Notes: a model not told the origin generated them from the sequence alone. Shown: positions 51,644 to 60,775, numbered from the stretch's first letter. The stretch is 64,000 nucleotides of DNA from Viridibacterium silvisoli (GCF_036017035.1 NZ_JAYXHS010000002.1:62001-126000); one strand, 5' to 3'. Program-made: numbers and translations.

Positions 51644-53418
51644 AAGTGGCAATTACAACTGAAGGCCGATCCGGACCCCCGTCGATGATTCTGTCATGGA
51701 TGCGCGGCGTTGCCTGCGTCGTGACGCTGGCGATGCTGCTGACGGCCTGCCAGACCGCCGTGCCGAAACAGAACTCCACGCAGCAACTCATCGAGCAGGA
51801 GATGCGCCGTGCGCTGGCTCAGCGCAGTGCGATACCACCTGCCGTCAATGACGCGCTGATCATGCCGCCGGCGCAGGAGGCTCCTGCCAAACCGCGCGAG
51901 AAGCGCTTCAATCTTTCCGTGAACAATGCGCCTGCAAGCCAGGTGTTCGCCGCGCTCGCTGCGGACTCCCGCTATAGCATCGTGGTGCACCCGGACGTGG
52001 TCGGCAAGCTGACGATCAATCTGAAAGACGTCACCCTGGCCGAGGCGCTGGACTCGATCCGCGAGGTCTACGGCTATGACTACAAGATCACCGGCGACCG
52101 CGTCACCATCCAGCCGCTGACCTTGCAGACGCGCCTGTTCCAGATCAACTACCTCGCCGGCAACCGTATCGGTATCAGCGATACGCGCGTGATCTCCGGC
52201 TCCATTACTTCCGGCGGGTCGGGTTCGAGCAGCAGTGCATCAACGACCACTGGATCCAATTCGAGTACTTCGGGTGTGGTGGGGGCCGCGGTGCAAACCC
52301 ATACCAAGGCGGATTTCTGGCAGGAGTTGACGACGGCGCTGAAGCTCCTCGTGGGGGACGGTGAAGGCCGTCAGGTGGTCACCTCGCCGCAGTCGGGCGT
52401 GGTGGTCATCAAGGCCATGCCGGCGGAGTTGCGTGCGGTCGAGAGCTACCTGCGCATGTCGCAGCTGAGCATCGAGCGCGAGGTGATGCTGGAGGCAAAG
52501 ATCGTTGAAGTGGTACTCAACGATGCTTACCAGAACGGCATCAACTGGGCCGTGCTGAGTCGGGGTCGGGCCCCCTTCAGTGTCGGCACTGACCCCAGCC
52601 GTATCATTGCCGGACCGAATTCGCCCCCGGGCACGATAGGCGGTGGCGCGGGCATCCTGCCTGATACCTCGCTGGTCGATCTCGTCACGGCACCCATCGT
52701 CAACACCATTGGCAGCGTTATCCCGAATTCGCCCCTCGCTGGTGCACTGGGGCTCAACTTTGCGACGAGCAACTTCGCGGCCATCCTGTCCTACCTGGAA
52801 ACGCAGGGCAGCATCCACGTGATGTCCAGCCCGCGCATTGCGACACTGAACAACCAGAAAGCCGTGCTGAAGGTCGGTACCGATGATTTCTTCGTGACCA
52901 ATATCTCCACGACGACGACCAGCTCGGGCAGTGGCAACACCGTGTCGCCATCGATCACGCTGCAACCCTTCTTCTCCGGCATCTCGCTCGATGTCATGCC
53001 GCAGATCGACATGGACGACAACGTCATCATCCACATTCGGCCTTCGATCAGTAACGTCACCGAGAAGAAGAAGCAGATCAATCTCGGCACGGCCGGCGTC
53101 TTCAATCTGCCTCTGGCCTCCAGCCGTACCAACGAGACGGACAGCATCGTGCGTGTGCGCGAAGGCAATATCGTGGCCATCGGCGGGCTGATGGAGCAGT
53201 CGCAAACGAATGACAGCGCCAAGGTGCCTGGCGTGGGTGACGTGCCGATCGTGGGCGAGTTCTTCTCGCAGGGGAATCGTGCGATCCAGAAGCGCGAGCT
53301 GGTGGTGCTGCTCAAGGCCACCATCATTCGCGGTGACAAGGACTGGAGCCAGGACATGCGTGATACGACCGAGCGTTTGTCCGGCATCCGCCAGGAGCCG
53401 CTCGGCCCGCGCTGGTAG
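51640..53418 (+). CDS. mshL: MSHA outer-membrane secretin MshL
   Basis: 592 residues. Lipoprotein signal (MLLTAC, Cys37) with a long basic lead; the first ATG is kept because GGAG lies 9 bases upstream. STN/N0 domain (FNLSVNNAPASQVFAALAADSRYSIVVHPDVVGKLTINLKDVTLAEALDSI region), N1-like domain interrupted by a Gly/Ser/Thr linker (about 188-210), and the C-terminal secretin domain with VMSSPRIATLNNQKAVLKVG and VPIVGEFFSQGNRAIQKRELVVLL. Forms the pilus exit pore. Confidence 0.93.
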   Translation: MKVAITTEGRSGPPSMILSWMRGVACVVTLAMLLTACQTAVPKQNSTQQLIEQEMRRALAQRSAIPPAVNDALIMPPAQEAPAKPREKRFNLSVNNAPASQVFAALAADSRYSIVVHPDVVGKLTINLKDVTLAEALDSIREVYGYDYKITGDRVTIQPLTLQTRLFQINYLAGNRIGISDTRVISGSITSGGSGSSSSASTTTGSNSSTSGVVGAAVQTHTKADFWQELTTALKLLVGDGEGRQVVTSPQSGVVVIKAMPAELRAVESYLRMSQLSIEREVMLEAKIVEVVLNDAYQNGINWAVLSRGRAPFSVGTDPSRIIAGPNSPPGTIGGGAGILPDTSLVDLVTAPIVNTIGSVIPNSPLAGALGLNFATSNFAAILSYLETQGSIHVMSSPRIATLNNQKAVLKVGTDDFFVTNISTTTTSSGSGNTVSPSITLQPFFSGISLDVMPQIDMDDNVIIHIRPSISNVTEKKKQINLGTAGVFNLPLASSRTNETDSIVRVREGNIVAIGGLMEQSQTNDSAKVPGVGDVPIVGEFFSQGNRAIQKRELVVLLKATIIRGDKDWSQDMRDTTERLSGIRQEPLGPRW

Positions 53419-53440
53419 CCGCAGCTGATCAGGAGGCGCC

Positions 53441-54325
53441 ATGTATCTCGAACACTTCCGCCTGCGCGAAATGCCCTTTGCGATCACGCCGGGGGTGGCC
53501 TTCGCATTTGCCAGCCGTGCGCATCAGGAAGCGCTCAACACCTTGCTGGTCTCGGTGCAAAGCGGCGAGGGCTTCGTGAAGATCACGGGCGAAGTGGGTA
53601 CCGGCAAGACCATCCTGTGCCGTCGCTTTCTCGACATTCTGCAGCGCCGGGGCATCGTTACCGCCTATATTCCGAATCCGGCCATGGCGCCGCGTTCGCT
53701 GCTGCAAGCCTTTGCCGAAGAGCTGGGCATGTTTGAAACCAGCGGTCTCGACGAACACACGCTGCTGGGCAATATCAACAAGACGCTCGTGCAGGTGGCG
53801 GCGCGCGGCTGCTCGGTGGTGCTGTGTCTGGACGAGGCGCAAGCCATGCCGCGCGATACGCTCGAGGCCGTGCGCCTGTTGTCGAATCTCGAGACCAGCC
53901 GCTCCAAACTTCTGCAACTCGTGATGTTCGGTCAGCCCGAGCTGGATCGACAGCTTGGCGAGCATTCGCTGCGGCAGCTGCAGCAACGCATTACCTTCGA
54001 ATACGAGATGTCGGGCATGAACCTGCGCGAACTCGATCGCTATGTCGCGCATCGGCTTGCCGTGGCCGGTCATGTCGGCAGCGATCTGTTCAGTGCGGCC
54101 GCCATCGACCGTCTGCATCAGGCGTCGCGCGGTGTGCCGCGCCTCGTGAATATCCTCTGTCACAAGTCCCTGATGATTGTCTTTGGTGAGGGCGGCACCC
54201 TGGTGTCGCCACGTCACGTGCGCGCCGCGGCCGCCGATACGACTGCTGCACGCCAACCGGGCTACATGCCGCTGTGGCTCAAGCAGCCGGGCGTGTGGAC
54301 ATCCAGCCTGGGTTGGGGGCGTTGA
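53441..54325 (+). CDS. mshM: MSHA accessory ATPase MshM (ExeA-like)
   Basis: 294 residues, AAA ATPase. MYLEHFRLREMPFAITPGVAF and Walker A GEVGTGKT (about 50-57), Walker B VVLCLDEAQAM, sensor region LLQLVMFGQPELDRQL, and the ExeA-type C-terminal QRITFEYEMSGMNLRELDRYVAHRL. Likely helps insert the secretin. Strong AGGAGG site upstream. Its stop overlaps mshN (TGATG). Confidence 0.9.
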   Translation: MYLEHFRLREMPFAITPGVAFAFASRAHQEALNTLLVSVQSGEGFVKITGEVGTGKTILCRRFLDILQRRGIVTAYIPNPAMAPRSLLQAFAEELGMFETSGLDEHTLLGNINKTLVQVAARGCSVVLCLDEAQAMPRDTLEAVRLLSNLETSRSKLLQLVMFGQPELDRQLGEHSLRQLQQRITFEYEMSGMNLRELDRYVAHRLAVAGHVGSDLFSAAAIDRLHQASRGVPRLVNILCHKSLMIVFGEGGTLVSPRHVRAAAADTTAARQPGYMPLWLKQPGVWTSSLGWGR

Positions 54326-55536
54326 TGAGTGTCATCAACACCATGCTGCGCAATCTCGATGAGCGTCGTGCTGGCGCCGCACGTGATCCCGGCCTGCTTG
54401 ATGAAATCGCCGTGCCCGCACATCAGCAAGAGCCTGCACGCCATCGCCTGCTGCTGGTAGCGCCCGTGCTGGCTGCCGCGGTCGTGGCGGTGGTGGCTTT
54501 GTATTTCTGGCCGCGTGCCGAAGCCAGCGCGCGCGCCGACCTGCGGCCGCCAGGCGCAGTTCAGGCGCCGCTTGCTGTAGTCACTGCGGTCGCGGCTGCG
54601 GAGGTGAGCGAAGCGCCCGTGTCGCAGCAGGCCGTTCCGGCAGCGACTACGCCGGAGCACGCGGCGCGTGCGGAAGAGCCCGCTACCGGCGCGAGGGAGG
54701 CCATGCTCGTGCTGGCGACCAGCATGGCCGATGTGGGTGATGCCACGACTCCGTCCAAGGCGAGCAAGCCCGTGCGTCGTGCTGTCGTGGAGGTGCCTTC
54801 GGCGGCGTCTGCGCAGGTTTCGTCTTCGATGCCGCTAGCAACGCCCGAGCCGCAACGCTCGCCTGCACGCACGGAACTGCGGCCTGCAGCGCGTGTGTCG
54901 CCGGCCCTGCCGCAAGTGGTGGAGAGTGGCTCGATCCGCGTCGAGCAAAGCACGCAGACGCCGGCCGAGCGCAATCAGATGGAAGTCCAGCACGCGGCCG
55001 AGCTATTGCAGCGCGGTGCCGTGGTGGAGGCGGAGGCCAGCTTGCGGTCTGTGCTGGCGAATGACAAAGGAATGCTTGCCGCGCGTCAGGCGCTGTTCGC
55101 CTTGCTGCAGAGGCAACAGCGTTCCGATGAAGCGCGCGCGTTACTCAGGGATGGTGTGAGTCTGGCGCCGACGCAGGCCAGCCTGCTTCTGCCTTATGCG
55201 CGTTTGCTCGCCGCACGCGGCGAGTGGGGCGCTGCCTACGAGGCGCTGGCGCCAGCGAGTGAAGTGCTGGCACAGGATGCGGAGTATCGCGGGCTGTGCG
55301 GTGTAGCGCTGCAGCGATTGGGCCGGTATCCGCAATCCGTTGCCGAATACCGCGCGGCCGTGAAGCTTGCCCCGACGGCTAGCGCGTGGTGGGTGGGGTT
55401 GGGTCTGTCGCTGGAGGGTGACGGCAAGCCTGGCGAAGCGCGTGCGGCTTACTTGCAGGCCCGAGCCACCCCTCTCGGGCCCGAGCTGGCCCAGTTCGTC
55501 AGCAACAAGCTGGCGCGCGTGAGCGCAACCGAATAG
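54325..55536 (+). CDS. mshN: MSHA TPR protein MshN
   Basis: 403 residues. MSVINTMLRNLDERRA is the MshN/GspB-like N-terminus, followed by a membrane segment (about 48-66), a Pro/Ala/Ser-rich linker of about 140 residues and C-terminal TPR repeats (about 215-400: AAELLQRGAVVEAEASLRSVL, LFALLQRQQRSDEARALL, VALQRLGRYPQSVAEYRAAVKL). Likely periplasmic scaffold linking MshM and MshL. Last gene of the locus, convergent with apaG; a GC-rich imperfect hairpin (55549-55568) lies between them. Confidence 0.88.
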   Translation: MSVINTMLRNLDERRAGAARDPGLLDEIAVPAHQQEPARHRLLLVAPVLAAAVVAVVALYFWPRAEASARADLRPPGAVQAPLAVVTAVAAAEVSEAPVSQQAVPAATTPEHAARAEEPATGAREAMLVLATSMADVGDATTPSKASKPVRRAVVEVPSAASAQVSSSMPLATPEPQRSPARTELRPAARVSPALPQVVESGSIRVEQSTQTPAERNQMEVQHAAELLQRGAVVEAEASLRSVLANDKGMLAARQALFALLQRQQRSDEARALLRDGVSLAPTQASLLLPYARLLAARGEWGAAYEALAPASEVLAQDAEYRGLCGVALQRLGRYPQSVAEYRAAVKLAPTASAWWVGLGLSLEGDGKPGEARAAYLQARATPLGPELAQFVSNKLARVSATE

Positions 55537-55575
55537 CAAGGGCGGTCACGGCCCCGCGACGCGGGCCGATCATTC

Positions 55576-55962
55576 TCAGTGCAGTACGCGTGGTCCGGGG
55601 AGCAGGAACTCGGGAATGTCGGCATCGAAGTCCGTGCCGTCCTCCGCCGTCATCTGGTATTCCCCACGCATGGTGCCGACTGGCGTGGCGATCGAGCACC
55701 CGCTGGTGTACTCGAAGGATTCACCGGGGGCGATTGTCGGCTGTTCGCCGATCACGCCGACGCCGCGTACTTCCTGCACGCGACCTTCCGCATCGGTAAT
55801 CAGCCAGTGGCGGCTGATCAGCTTGGCGGGCACCTTGCCCTTGTTCTCGATACGGATCTGGTAGGCGAATACGAAGCGGCCTTCGTCCGGCGAGGATTGG
55901 TCCGCAATGAATTCCGCCGAGGTTTCGACGTGAATGAGGTACTTGTTGTTGTCCATTGTCAT
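55576..55962 (-). CDS. apaG: ApaG (DUF525) protein
   Basis: 128 residues (E. coli 125); an internal ATG at residue 3 is the alternative start. FnIII-like beta fold: YLIHVETSAEFIADQSSPDEGRFVFAYQIRIENKG, SRHWLITDAEGRVQEVRGVGVIGEQPTIAPGESFEYTSG and MRGEYQM. The conserved GxGxxG-like GVGVIG is present. Biochemical role unclear although it is linked to CoA/diadenosine polyphosphate phenotypes in other bacteria. Divergent from rpe. Confidence 0.95.
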   Translation of the reverse strand: MTMDNNKYLIHVETSAEFIADQSSPDEGRFVFAYQIRIENKGKVPAKLISRHWLITDAEGRVQEVRGVGVIGEQPTIAPGESFEYTSGCSIATPVGTMRGEYQMTAEDGTDFDADIPEFLLPGPRVLH

Positions 55963-56123
55963 GTGTGCCGGGGATACGGCGTCTATTGAAACGCAAGCCG
56001 CAGTTCGGGGCCCGGCAACATGTCACAGTTCGGTCACATACGCCGGTCATTTGCAAAAAGTGACAAGCCCGGAGCCGACTACGCGGATAATTGCGCCTTC
56101 AGAATCAACCAAGGCCAGGTCTC

Positions 56124-56825
56124 ATGTCCGCCCCCCAATACCGCATCGCCCCCAGCCTGCTTTCCGCCGACTTCGCCCGTCTCGGTGAAGAGGTCACCAA
56201 TGTCATTGCTTCGGGCGCCGACTGGCTGCATTTCGACGTGATGGACAACCATTACGTGCCGAATCTCACCGTCGGCCCCCTTGTCTGCCAGGCAATTCGC
56301 CCGGTCACGGCGGCCACGATCGATGTGCACCTCATGGTCGAGCCCGTCGACACGCTGGTGCCGATGTTTGCCAAGGCCGGTGCCAACGTCATTACCTTCC
56401 ACCCGGAAGCCTCGAGACACGTGGATCGCACGCTGCAGTTGATCCGTGACAACGGCTGCCAGGCCGGTCTGGTGTTCAACCCCGCGACGCCGCTGGACTG
56501 GCTGGATCACGTCATGGACCGCATCGACATCATCATGCTGATGTCGGTCAACCCCGGCTTTGGCGGCCAGAGCTTCATTCCTTCGACGATGCCGAAGCTG
56601 CGTCAGGCACGCGCCAGGCTGGACGCCTACGAGAAGGAGAGCGGTCGCCGCATCCTGCTGGAGATCGATGGTGGCGTGAAGGTCGACAACATCGCGGAAA
56701 TTGCCGCCGCAGGCGCGGATACTTTCGTCGCGGGCTCCGCGGTTTTCGGCGCTGCCAAGGCCGAAGACCCGAATCGCTATGACAGCGTGATCCGCGCGAT
56801 GCGGGCACAACTGGCGAGCCTCTGA
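56124..56825 (+). CDS. rpe: Ribulose-phosphate 3-epimerase
   Basis: 233 residues. TIM-barrel enzyme interconverting Ru5P and Xu5P. RIAPSLLSADFARLGEEV, WLHFDVMDNHYVPNLTVGP, DVHLMVEPVD, MLMSVNPGFGGQSFIP and LEIDGGVKVDN hold the metal and catalytic residues. The start is the ATG giving MSAPQYRIAPS; a further one at 56091 is rejected. First gene of the rpe-gph-trp string. Confidence 0.97.
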   Translation: MSAPQYRIAPSLLSADFARLGEEVTNVIASGADWLHFDVMDNHYVPNLTVGPLVCQAIRPVTAATIDVHLMVEPVDTLVPMFAKAGANVITFHPEASRHVDRTLQLIRDNGCQAGLVFNPATPLDWLDHVMDRIDIIMLMSVNPGFGGQSFIPSTMPKLRQARARLDAYEKESGRRILLEIDGGVKVDNIAEIAAAGADTFVAGSAVFGAAKAEDPNRYDSVIRAMRAQLASL

Positions 56826-56833
56826 GCGCCGAC

Positions 56834-57094
56834 GTGGCTGATTTTAGGTGCGGCGATTGCGGATGTCGGAGAGATGCTCCGCTGCGTGCCAATCTGCCGC
56901 GCCATCTCCGTTGGTTGATTGCGATGCCGTTTTTCCTGCTGGCCACTGTGCTGCCGCTCTCTACTCTTACTCAGTCAGTTGGTGGCTCCAGTGACGTATG
57001 TCGCGACTGCGTCGAGAAGTATTACGTGATGACGGTGGTTCTGTGCATTGCCGGAGTGGCTCTGGGCTTGCTCGCATGGCGTTTGGGACGATAG
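56834..57094 (+). CDS. Small membrane protein with two Cys pairs, unknown
   Basis: 86 residues from a GTG 8 bases after rpe. N-terminal CGDCGC, two membrane segments (about 27-49, LIAMPFFLLATVLPLSTL, and about 65-83, VMTVVLCIAGVALGLLAW) and CRDC between them, which would be periplasmic if the N-terminus is inside. The fit between rpe and gph, the hydrophobic pattern and the coding-like composition support a gene; the absence of an ATG weakens it. No family recognised. Confidence 0.55.
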   Translation: MADFRCGDCGCRRDAPLRANLPRHLRWLIAMPFFLLATVLPLSTLTQSVGGSSDVCRDCVEKYYVMTVVLCIAGVALGLLAWRLGR

Positions 57095-57101
57095 AAACCG
57101 A

Positions 57102-57800
57102 ATGATGCGTAAGCTTGAGAATCATCGCGCGATCCTCTTTGACCTCGACGGTACCCTCGTCGACGCCAACCCTGACATCGCCGAGGCTGCACGCCGCATG
57201 CTCGCTGAGCTTGGCGAACCTCCGCGCAGCGATGAGGAAATCGGGCGCTTCGTCGGCAAGGGCATTGGTGTGCTGGTCGAGCGCGCGCTGAATATTGGCC
57301 GGCGCGAACACACTGAAGCGGAGATCGCCGCGGCGCTGGAGCGCTTCATCACCCACTATGCAGCGGTCAATGGCCAGCAGGCGACGGTCTATCCGCATGT
57401 GCGCGAAGTGCTGGAAGGGCTGCGCGCGCAAGGCGTGCCGATGGCGTGCGTGACCAACAAAGCGGCCGTTTTCACTGTTCCACTCCTGCAGAAGCTGGGC
57501 CTCTCCGGCTTCTTCGCCTGCATTGTCAGCGGCGATACCTTGCCGCAGAAGAAGCCCGAGCCGGAGCCTTTGCTGCACTCTTGCCGTGAGCTGGGCGTGG
57601 CGCCTGCGCAAGCAGTGATGATCGGCGACTCGGACAACGATGCGCTGGCGGCCCGCCGCGCCGGCATTCCCGTCTGGCTGGTGCGTGGTGGCTACAGCGA
57701 GGGCATCGCCGTGGACAGCATCGATTGCGACGGGTTACTATCGTCGTTCGCTGATTTGCCGGATTTACTGGCTTTCAGCCGATCCAGAGTGCCGACATGA
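57102..57800 (+). CDS. gph: Phosphoglycolate phosphatase
   Basis: 232 residues, HAD superfamily. ILFDLDGTLVDANPDIAEAA (motif I, nucleophile Asp), VTNKAAVF (motif II Thr), KKPEPEPLLHSC (motif III Lys) and MIGDSDNDALAARRAGIP (motif IV Asp pair) are complete. Start ATGATG; the frame back to 57048 overlaps the small membrane protein. Linked to rpe and trpE as in many Betaproteobacteria. Confidence 0.95.
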   Translation: MMRKLENHRAILFDLDGTLVDANPDIAEAARRMLAELGEPPRSDEEIGRFVGKGIGVLVERALNIGRREHTEAEIAAALERFITHYAAVNGQQATVYPHVREVLEGLRAQGVPMACVTNKAAVFTVPLLQKLGLSGFFACIVSGDTLPQKKPEPEPLLHSCRELGVAPAQAVMIGDSDNDALAARRAGIPVWLVRGGYSEGIAVDSIDCDGLLSSFADLPDLLAFSRSRVPT

Positions 57801-57895
57801 AGACCCAGAGCTGCATCCTCGAGAAAGGGAATCGCCCGCACTGTGCCGCCAAGCAAGACTGGCTGCGCAACGGGAGTTCGTGGCGTGTGCAGTAA
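57797..57895 (+). CDS. 32-codon ORF upstream of trpE, possible leader peptide
   Basis: ATG overlapping the gph stop (ATGA), ending at TAA 57893-57895. The last third reads DWLRNGSSWRVQ, with two Trp codons. The stop lies in the loop of a hairpin (GTGTGC 57885-57890, GCACAC 57898-57903). This layout recalls a trp leader peptide, but the Trp codons are not adjacent, there is no good Shine-Dalgarno and no T-tract terminator before trpE. Function unproven. Confidence 0.35.
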   Translation: MKTQSCILEKGNRPHCAAKQDWLRNGSSWRVQ

Positions 57896-57961
57896 AAGCA
57901 CACCGCCAGGTCGTCACGAAGGTGCGATCTGATCTCGAAAACTGCAGTACCCGGAGTCATC

Positions 57962-59449
57962 ATGACCGAAGCCATCTCCAAGGCCGAATTTGCGTCGCTT
58001 GCCGCACAGGGCTACAACCGTATCCCCCTGACGCTGGACACCTTTGCCGATCTCGACACGCCGCTGTCGATCTATCTCAAGCTTGCCAACGAATCCAATA
58101 CCTACCTGCTCGAATCCGTGCAGGGTGGCGAACGCTTCGGGCGTTACTCCATCATCGGGCTGCCCTCGAAAACCCTGCTGCGTGCATCGGGTTTCAAGAC
58201 AGAGATCGTCACTGACGGTCGTGTGGTCGAAACGGCCGAAGGCAATCCGCTCGATTTCATCGCCGAATACCAGAAGCGCTTCAAGGTCGCGCTCAATCCG
58301 AACCTGCCACGCTTCTGTGGCGGCCTCGCCGGCTACTTCGGCTACGACGCCGTGCGCTATATCGAACCGAAGCTGGCCGACACGCAGATGCCTGGCGGCC
58401 TCGACACGCCGGACATCCTGCTGCTGCAGACCGAAGAGCTGGTCGTCATCGACAACCTCAAGGGCCGCCTGAGCTTCATCGTCTATGCCGATCCGACACA
58501 GCCCGAGGCTTACGACAAGGCGCAGCGTCGCCTGCAGGGCCTGCGTGAAGCGCTGAAGAAGAGTGTCACTGCGCCAGAGGTGCATCGCAGCGAAACGCAC
58601 CCGGTGGTGCGCACTTTCGACAAGGACGACTACATCGCCGCAGTGCTCAAGTCCAAGGAGTACATCGCGGGCGGCGACATGATGCAGGTGCAGATCGGCC
58701 AGCGCCTGTCCAAGCGTTTCACCGAATCTCCGCTGAGCCTGTACCGCGCGCTGCGCACGCTCAACCCTTCGCCGTACATGTACTTCTACAACCTCGGCGA
58801 CTTCCACATCGTCGGTGCCTCGCCGGAAATCCTGGTGCGTCAGGAGACGACGCCGGAAGGTCAGAAGATCACCATCCGCCCGCTCGCCGGCACGCGCCCG
58901 CGCGGTGCTACGCCGGAGGCCGACAAGGCCGCGGAAGTGGAACTGCTTGGTGATCCGAAAGAGCGCGCCGAGCATTTGATGCTGATCGACCTCGCGCGCA
59001 ACGACATCGGTCGTATCGCCAAGACTGGCAGCGTGAAAGTCACCGACGCATTCGTTGTCGAGCGTTATTCGCACGTCATGCACATCGTCAGCAATGTCGA
59101 AGGCTTGCTGAAGGACGGCATGAGCAGTCTCGACGTGCTGCGCGCGACCTTCCCGGCCGGCACCCTGACCGGTGCGCCGAAAGTACGCGCCATGGAAATC
59201 ATCGACGAGCTCGAGCCCGTCAAGCGCGGCATCTACGGCGGCGCCTGTGGCTACCTGAGCTACGGCGGCGACATGGACGTGGCCATCGCCATCCGCACCG
59301 GCATCATCAAGGACCAGACGCTTTACGTGCAGGCCTCGGCCGGCGTGGTGGCCGACTCGGTGCCGGAACTCGAGTGGAAGGAAACGGAAGCGAAAGCCCG
59401 TGCGATGTTGCGTGCCGCCGAACTGGTGGAAGAAGGGTTCGAGGGCTAA
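57962..59449 (+). CDS. trpE: Anthranilate synthase component I
   Basis: 495 residues. Makes anthranilate from chorismate with TrpG. N-terminal LLES (49-52) is the tryptophan feedback-binding motif, so allosteric inhibition is expected. Catalytic domain: GGDMMQVQIGQRL, PSPYMYFYNLGDFHIVGASPEILV, RPLAGTRPRGATPEAD, DLARNDIGRIAKTGSV, FPAGTLTGAPKVRAMEIIDELE and GGACGYLSYGGDMDVAIAIRT. First trp gene; trpG follows after 3 bases. Confidence 0.98.
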   Translation: MTEAISKAEFASLAAQGYNRIPLTLDTFADLDTPLSIYLKLANESNTYLLESVQGGERFGRYSIIGLPSKTLLRASGFKTEIVTDGRVVETAEGNPLDFIAEYQKRFKVALNPNLPRFCGGLAGYFGYDAVRYIEPKLADTQMPGGLDTPDILLLQTEELVVIDNLKGRLSFIVYADPTQPEAYDKAQRRLQGLREALKKSVTAPEVHRSETHPVVRTFDKDDYIAAVLKSKEYIAGGDMMQVQIGQRLSKRFTESPLSLYRALRTLNPSPYMYFYNLGDFHIVGASPEILVRQETTPEGQKITIRPLAGTRPRGATPEADKAAEVELLGDPKERAEHLMLIDLARNDIGRIAKTGSVKVTDAFVVERYSHVMHIVSNVEGLLKDGMSSLDVLRATFPAGTLTGAPKVRAMEIIDELEPVKRGIYGGACGYLSYGGDMDVAIAIRTGIIKDQTLYVQASAGVVADSVPELEWKETEAKARAMLRAAELVEEGFEG

Positions 59450-59452
59450 ATC

Positions 59453-60022
59453 ATGATCTTGATGATCGATAACTACGACAGCTTCACCTACAACCTCGTG
59501 CAGTACTTCGGCGAACTCGGTGCCGACATGCAGGTCGTGCGCAACGACCAGATCACGCTGGACGAGATCGAGAAACTCGCGCCGGAAAAGATCGTGATTT
59601 CGCCTGGCCCGTGCTCGCCGAACGAAGCCGGCATCTCCGTGCCGACAATCAAGCACTTTGCCGGCAAGCTGCCTATCCTCGGGGTATGCCTCGGGCATCA
59701 GAGCATCGGCGCAGCATTTGGTGGAAAAATCATCAGAGCCAAGCAGCTCATGCACGGCAAGACCTCGCCGATCGAGCACGCCAACGTTGGCGTGTTCCAC
59801 GGCCTGCCGCAGCCCTTCACGGCGACGCGTTATCACTCCCTCGCGATCGAGCGCGAATCCTGCCCGGACTGCCTCGAAGTGACGGCATGGACGGCCGACG
59901 GCGAAATCATGGGCGTGCGCCACAAGACGCTGGCCATCGAAGGCGTGCAGTTCCACCCCGAGTCGATCCTGACCGAGGGCGGACATCACATGCTGAAGAA
60001 CTTCCTCGACGCGAAGTATTGA
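59453..60022 (+). CDS. trpG: Anthranilate synthase component II (glutamine amidotransferase)
   Basis: 189 residues. Class I amidotransferase: MILMIDNYDSFTYNLVQYF, PGPCSPNEAG, catalytic Cys79 in ILGVCLGHQSIG, and H168/E170 in GVQFHPESIL. HGKTSPIEH is the typical TrpG/PabA block; the same subunit may also serve PabB. Confidence 0.97.
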   Translation: MILMIDNYDSFTYNLVQYFGELGADMQVVRNDQITLDEIEKLAPEKIVISPGPCSPNEAGISVPTIKHFAGKLPILGVCLGHQSIGAAFGGKIIRAKQLMHGKTSPIEHANVGVFHGLPQPFTATRYHSLAIERESCPDCLEVTAWTADGEIMGVRHKTLAIEGVQFHPESILTEGGHHMLKNFLDAKY

Positions 60023-60023
60023 T

Positions 60024-60743
60024 GTGAAGCTGGCGCTCATCAGCGGCGGATCGCGAGGCCTCGGCCAGGCGCTGTGTGCGGCGTACGCAGCGCTTGGCTA
60101 CAAGGTCGTCGAGTTCTCACGCTCGGCGCCCGAGCCGTACTCGGTCGCGACCGACTTCGCTGATCCGGAGCACGCTGCGCGCGCGTTCGAAGATGCGATG
60201 AGACCGCTGGCGGCAGAGACCTGGGACGAGATCGTTGTCATCCACAATGCCGGCGTGCTCGACCCCATTGGTGCCGTGGCCAACAAGCGGACCACGCAAG
60301 TACTCGACAACATCAACACCAATATCACCTCGGCGCTGCTGTATCTGCGCGAAGCAATGCGCCAGTTCCAGTCGCATGCCTGTCGCAAGACCCTGGTGAA
60401 CGTGTCGTCGGGCGCTGCGCGTAAGGGCTATGCGGGCTGGTCGCTGTACTGCGCGGGCAAGGCCGCGCTGGAGAACTTCGTGCGCGCGGTGGCGCTGGAG
60501 CAGGCGCAGGAAGAAGCGCCCTTCGTGGCGCTGAACATAGATCCCGGTGTAATGGACACGGAGATGCAGGCGACGATACGCAAGACGCCGGTCGAGGACT
60601 TTCCGGAGGTCGATCGCTTCGTGCTGCGCAAGCTGCTCGGCCACCTGCGGCCAGCGCGGGACATCGCTGCCGCCATCGTGCGGATTGTTGGCGGCGAGCA
60701 AGAGAGTGGCGGTAGAGTGGATGCCGCAGAGTTTCTGGCGTGA
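60024..60743 (+). CDS. Short-chain dehydrogenase (sepiapterin/benzil reductase-like)
   Basis: 239 residues from a GTG 1 base after trpG. Rossmann-fold SDR: LISGGSRGLGQAL (NADP-binding), IHNAGVLDPIG (NAG), Ser in LVNVSSGAA and YCAGK (catalytic Tyr/Lys). LNIDPGVMDTEMQ is like the sepiapterin reductase and benzil reductase group. It lies inside the trp cluster but has no known place in tryptophan synthesis. Substrate unknown. Confidence 0.88.
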   Translation: MKLALISGGSRGLGQALCAAYAALGYKVVEFSRSAPEPYSVATDFADPEHAARAFEDAMRPLAAETWDEIVVIHNAGVLDPIGAVANKRTTQVLDNINTNITSALLYLREAMRQFQSHACRKTLVNVSSGAARKGYAGWSLYCAGKAALENFVRAVALEQAQEEAPFVALNIDPGVMDTEMQATIRKTPVEDFPEVDRFVLRKLLGHLRPARDIAAAIVRIVGGEQESGGRVDAAEFLA

Positions 60744-60775
60744 CATGCTTCGTTTTGACTGAATCGGAACATTGA

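Noticed and set aside
57914..60040. 708-codon open frame on the minus strand
   Set aside because: It is antisense to trpE and trpG, which have full motif sets; a long open frame of this kind follows from strong G/C third-position bias.
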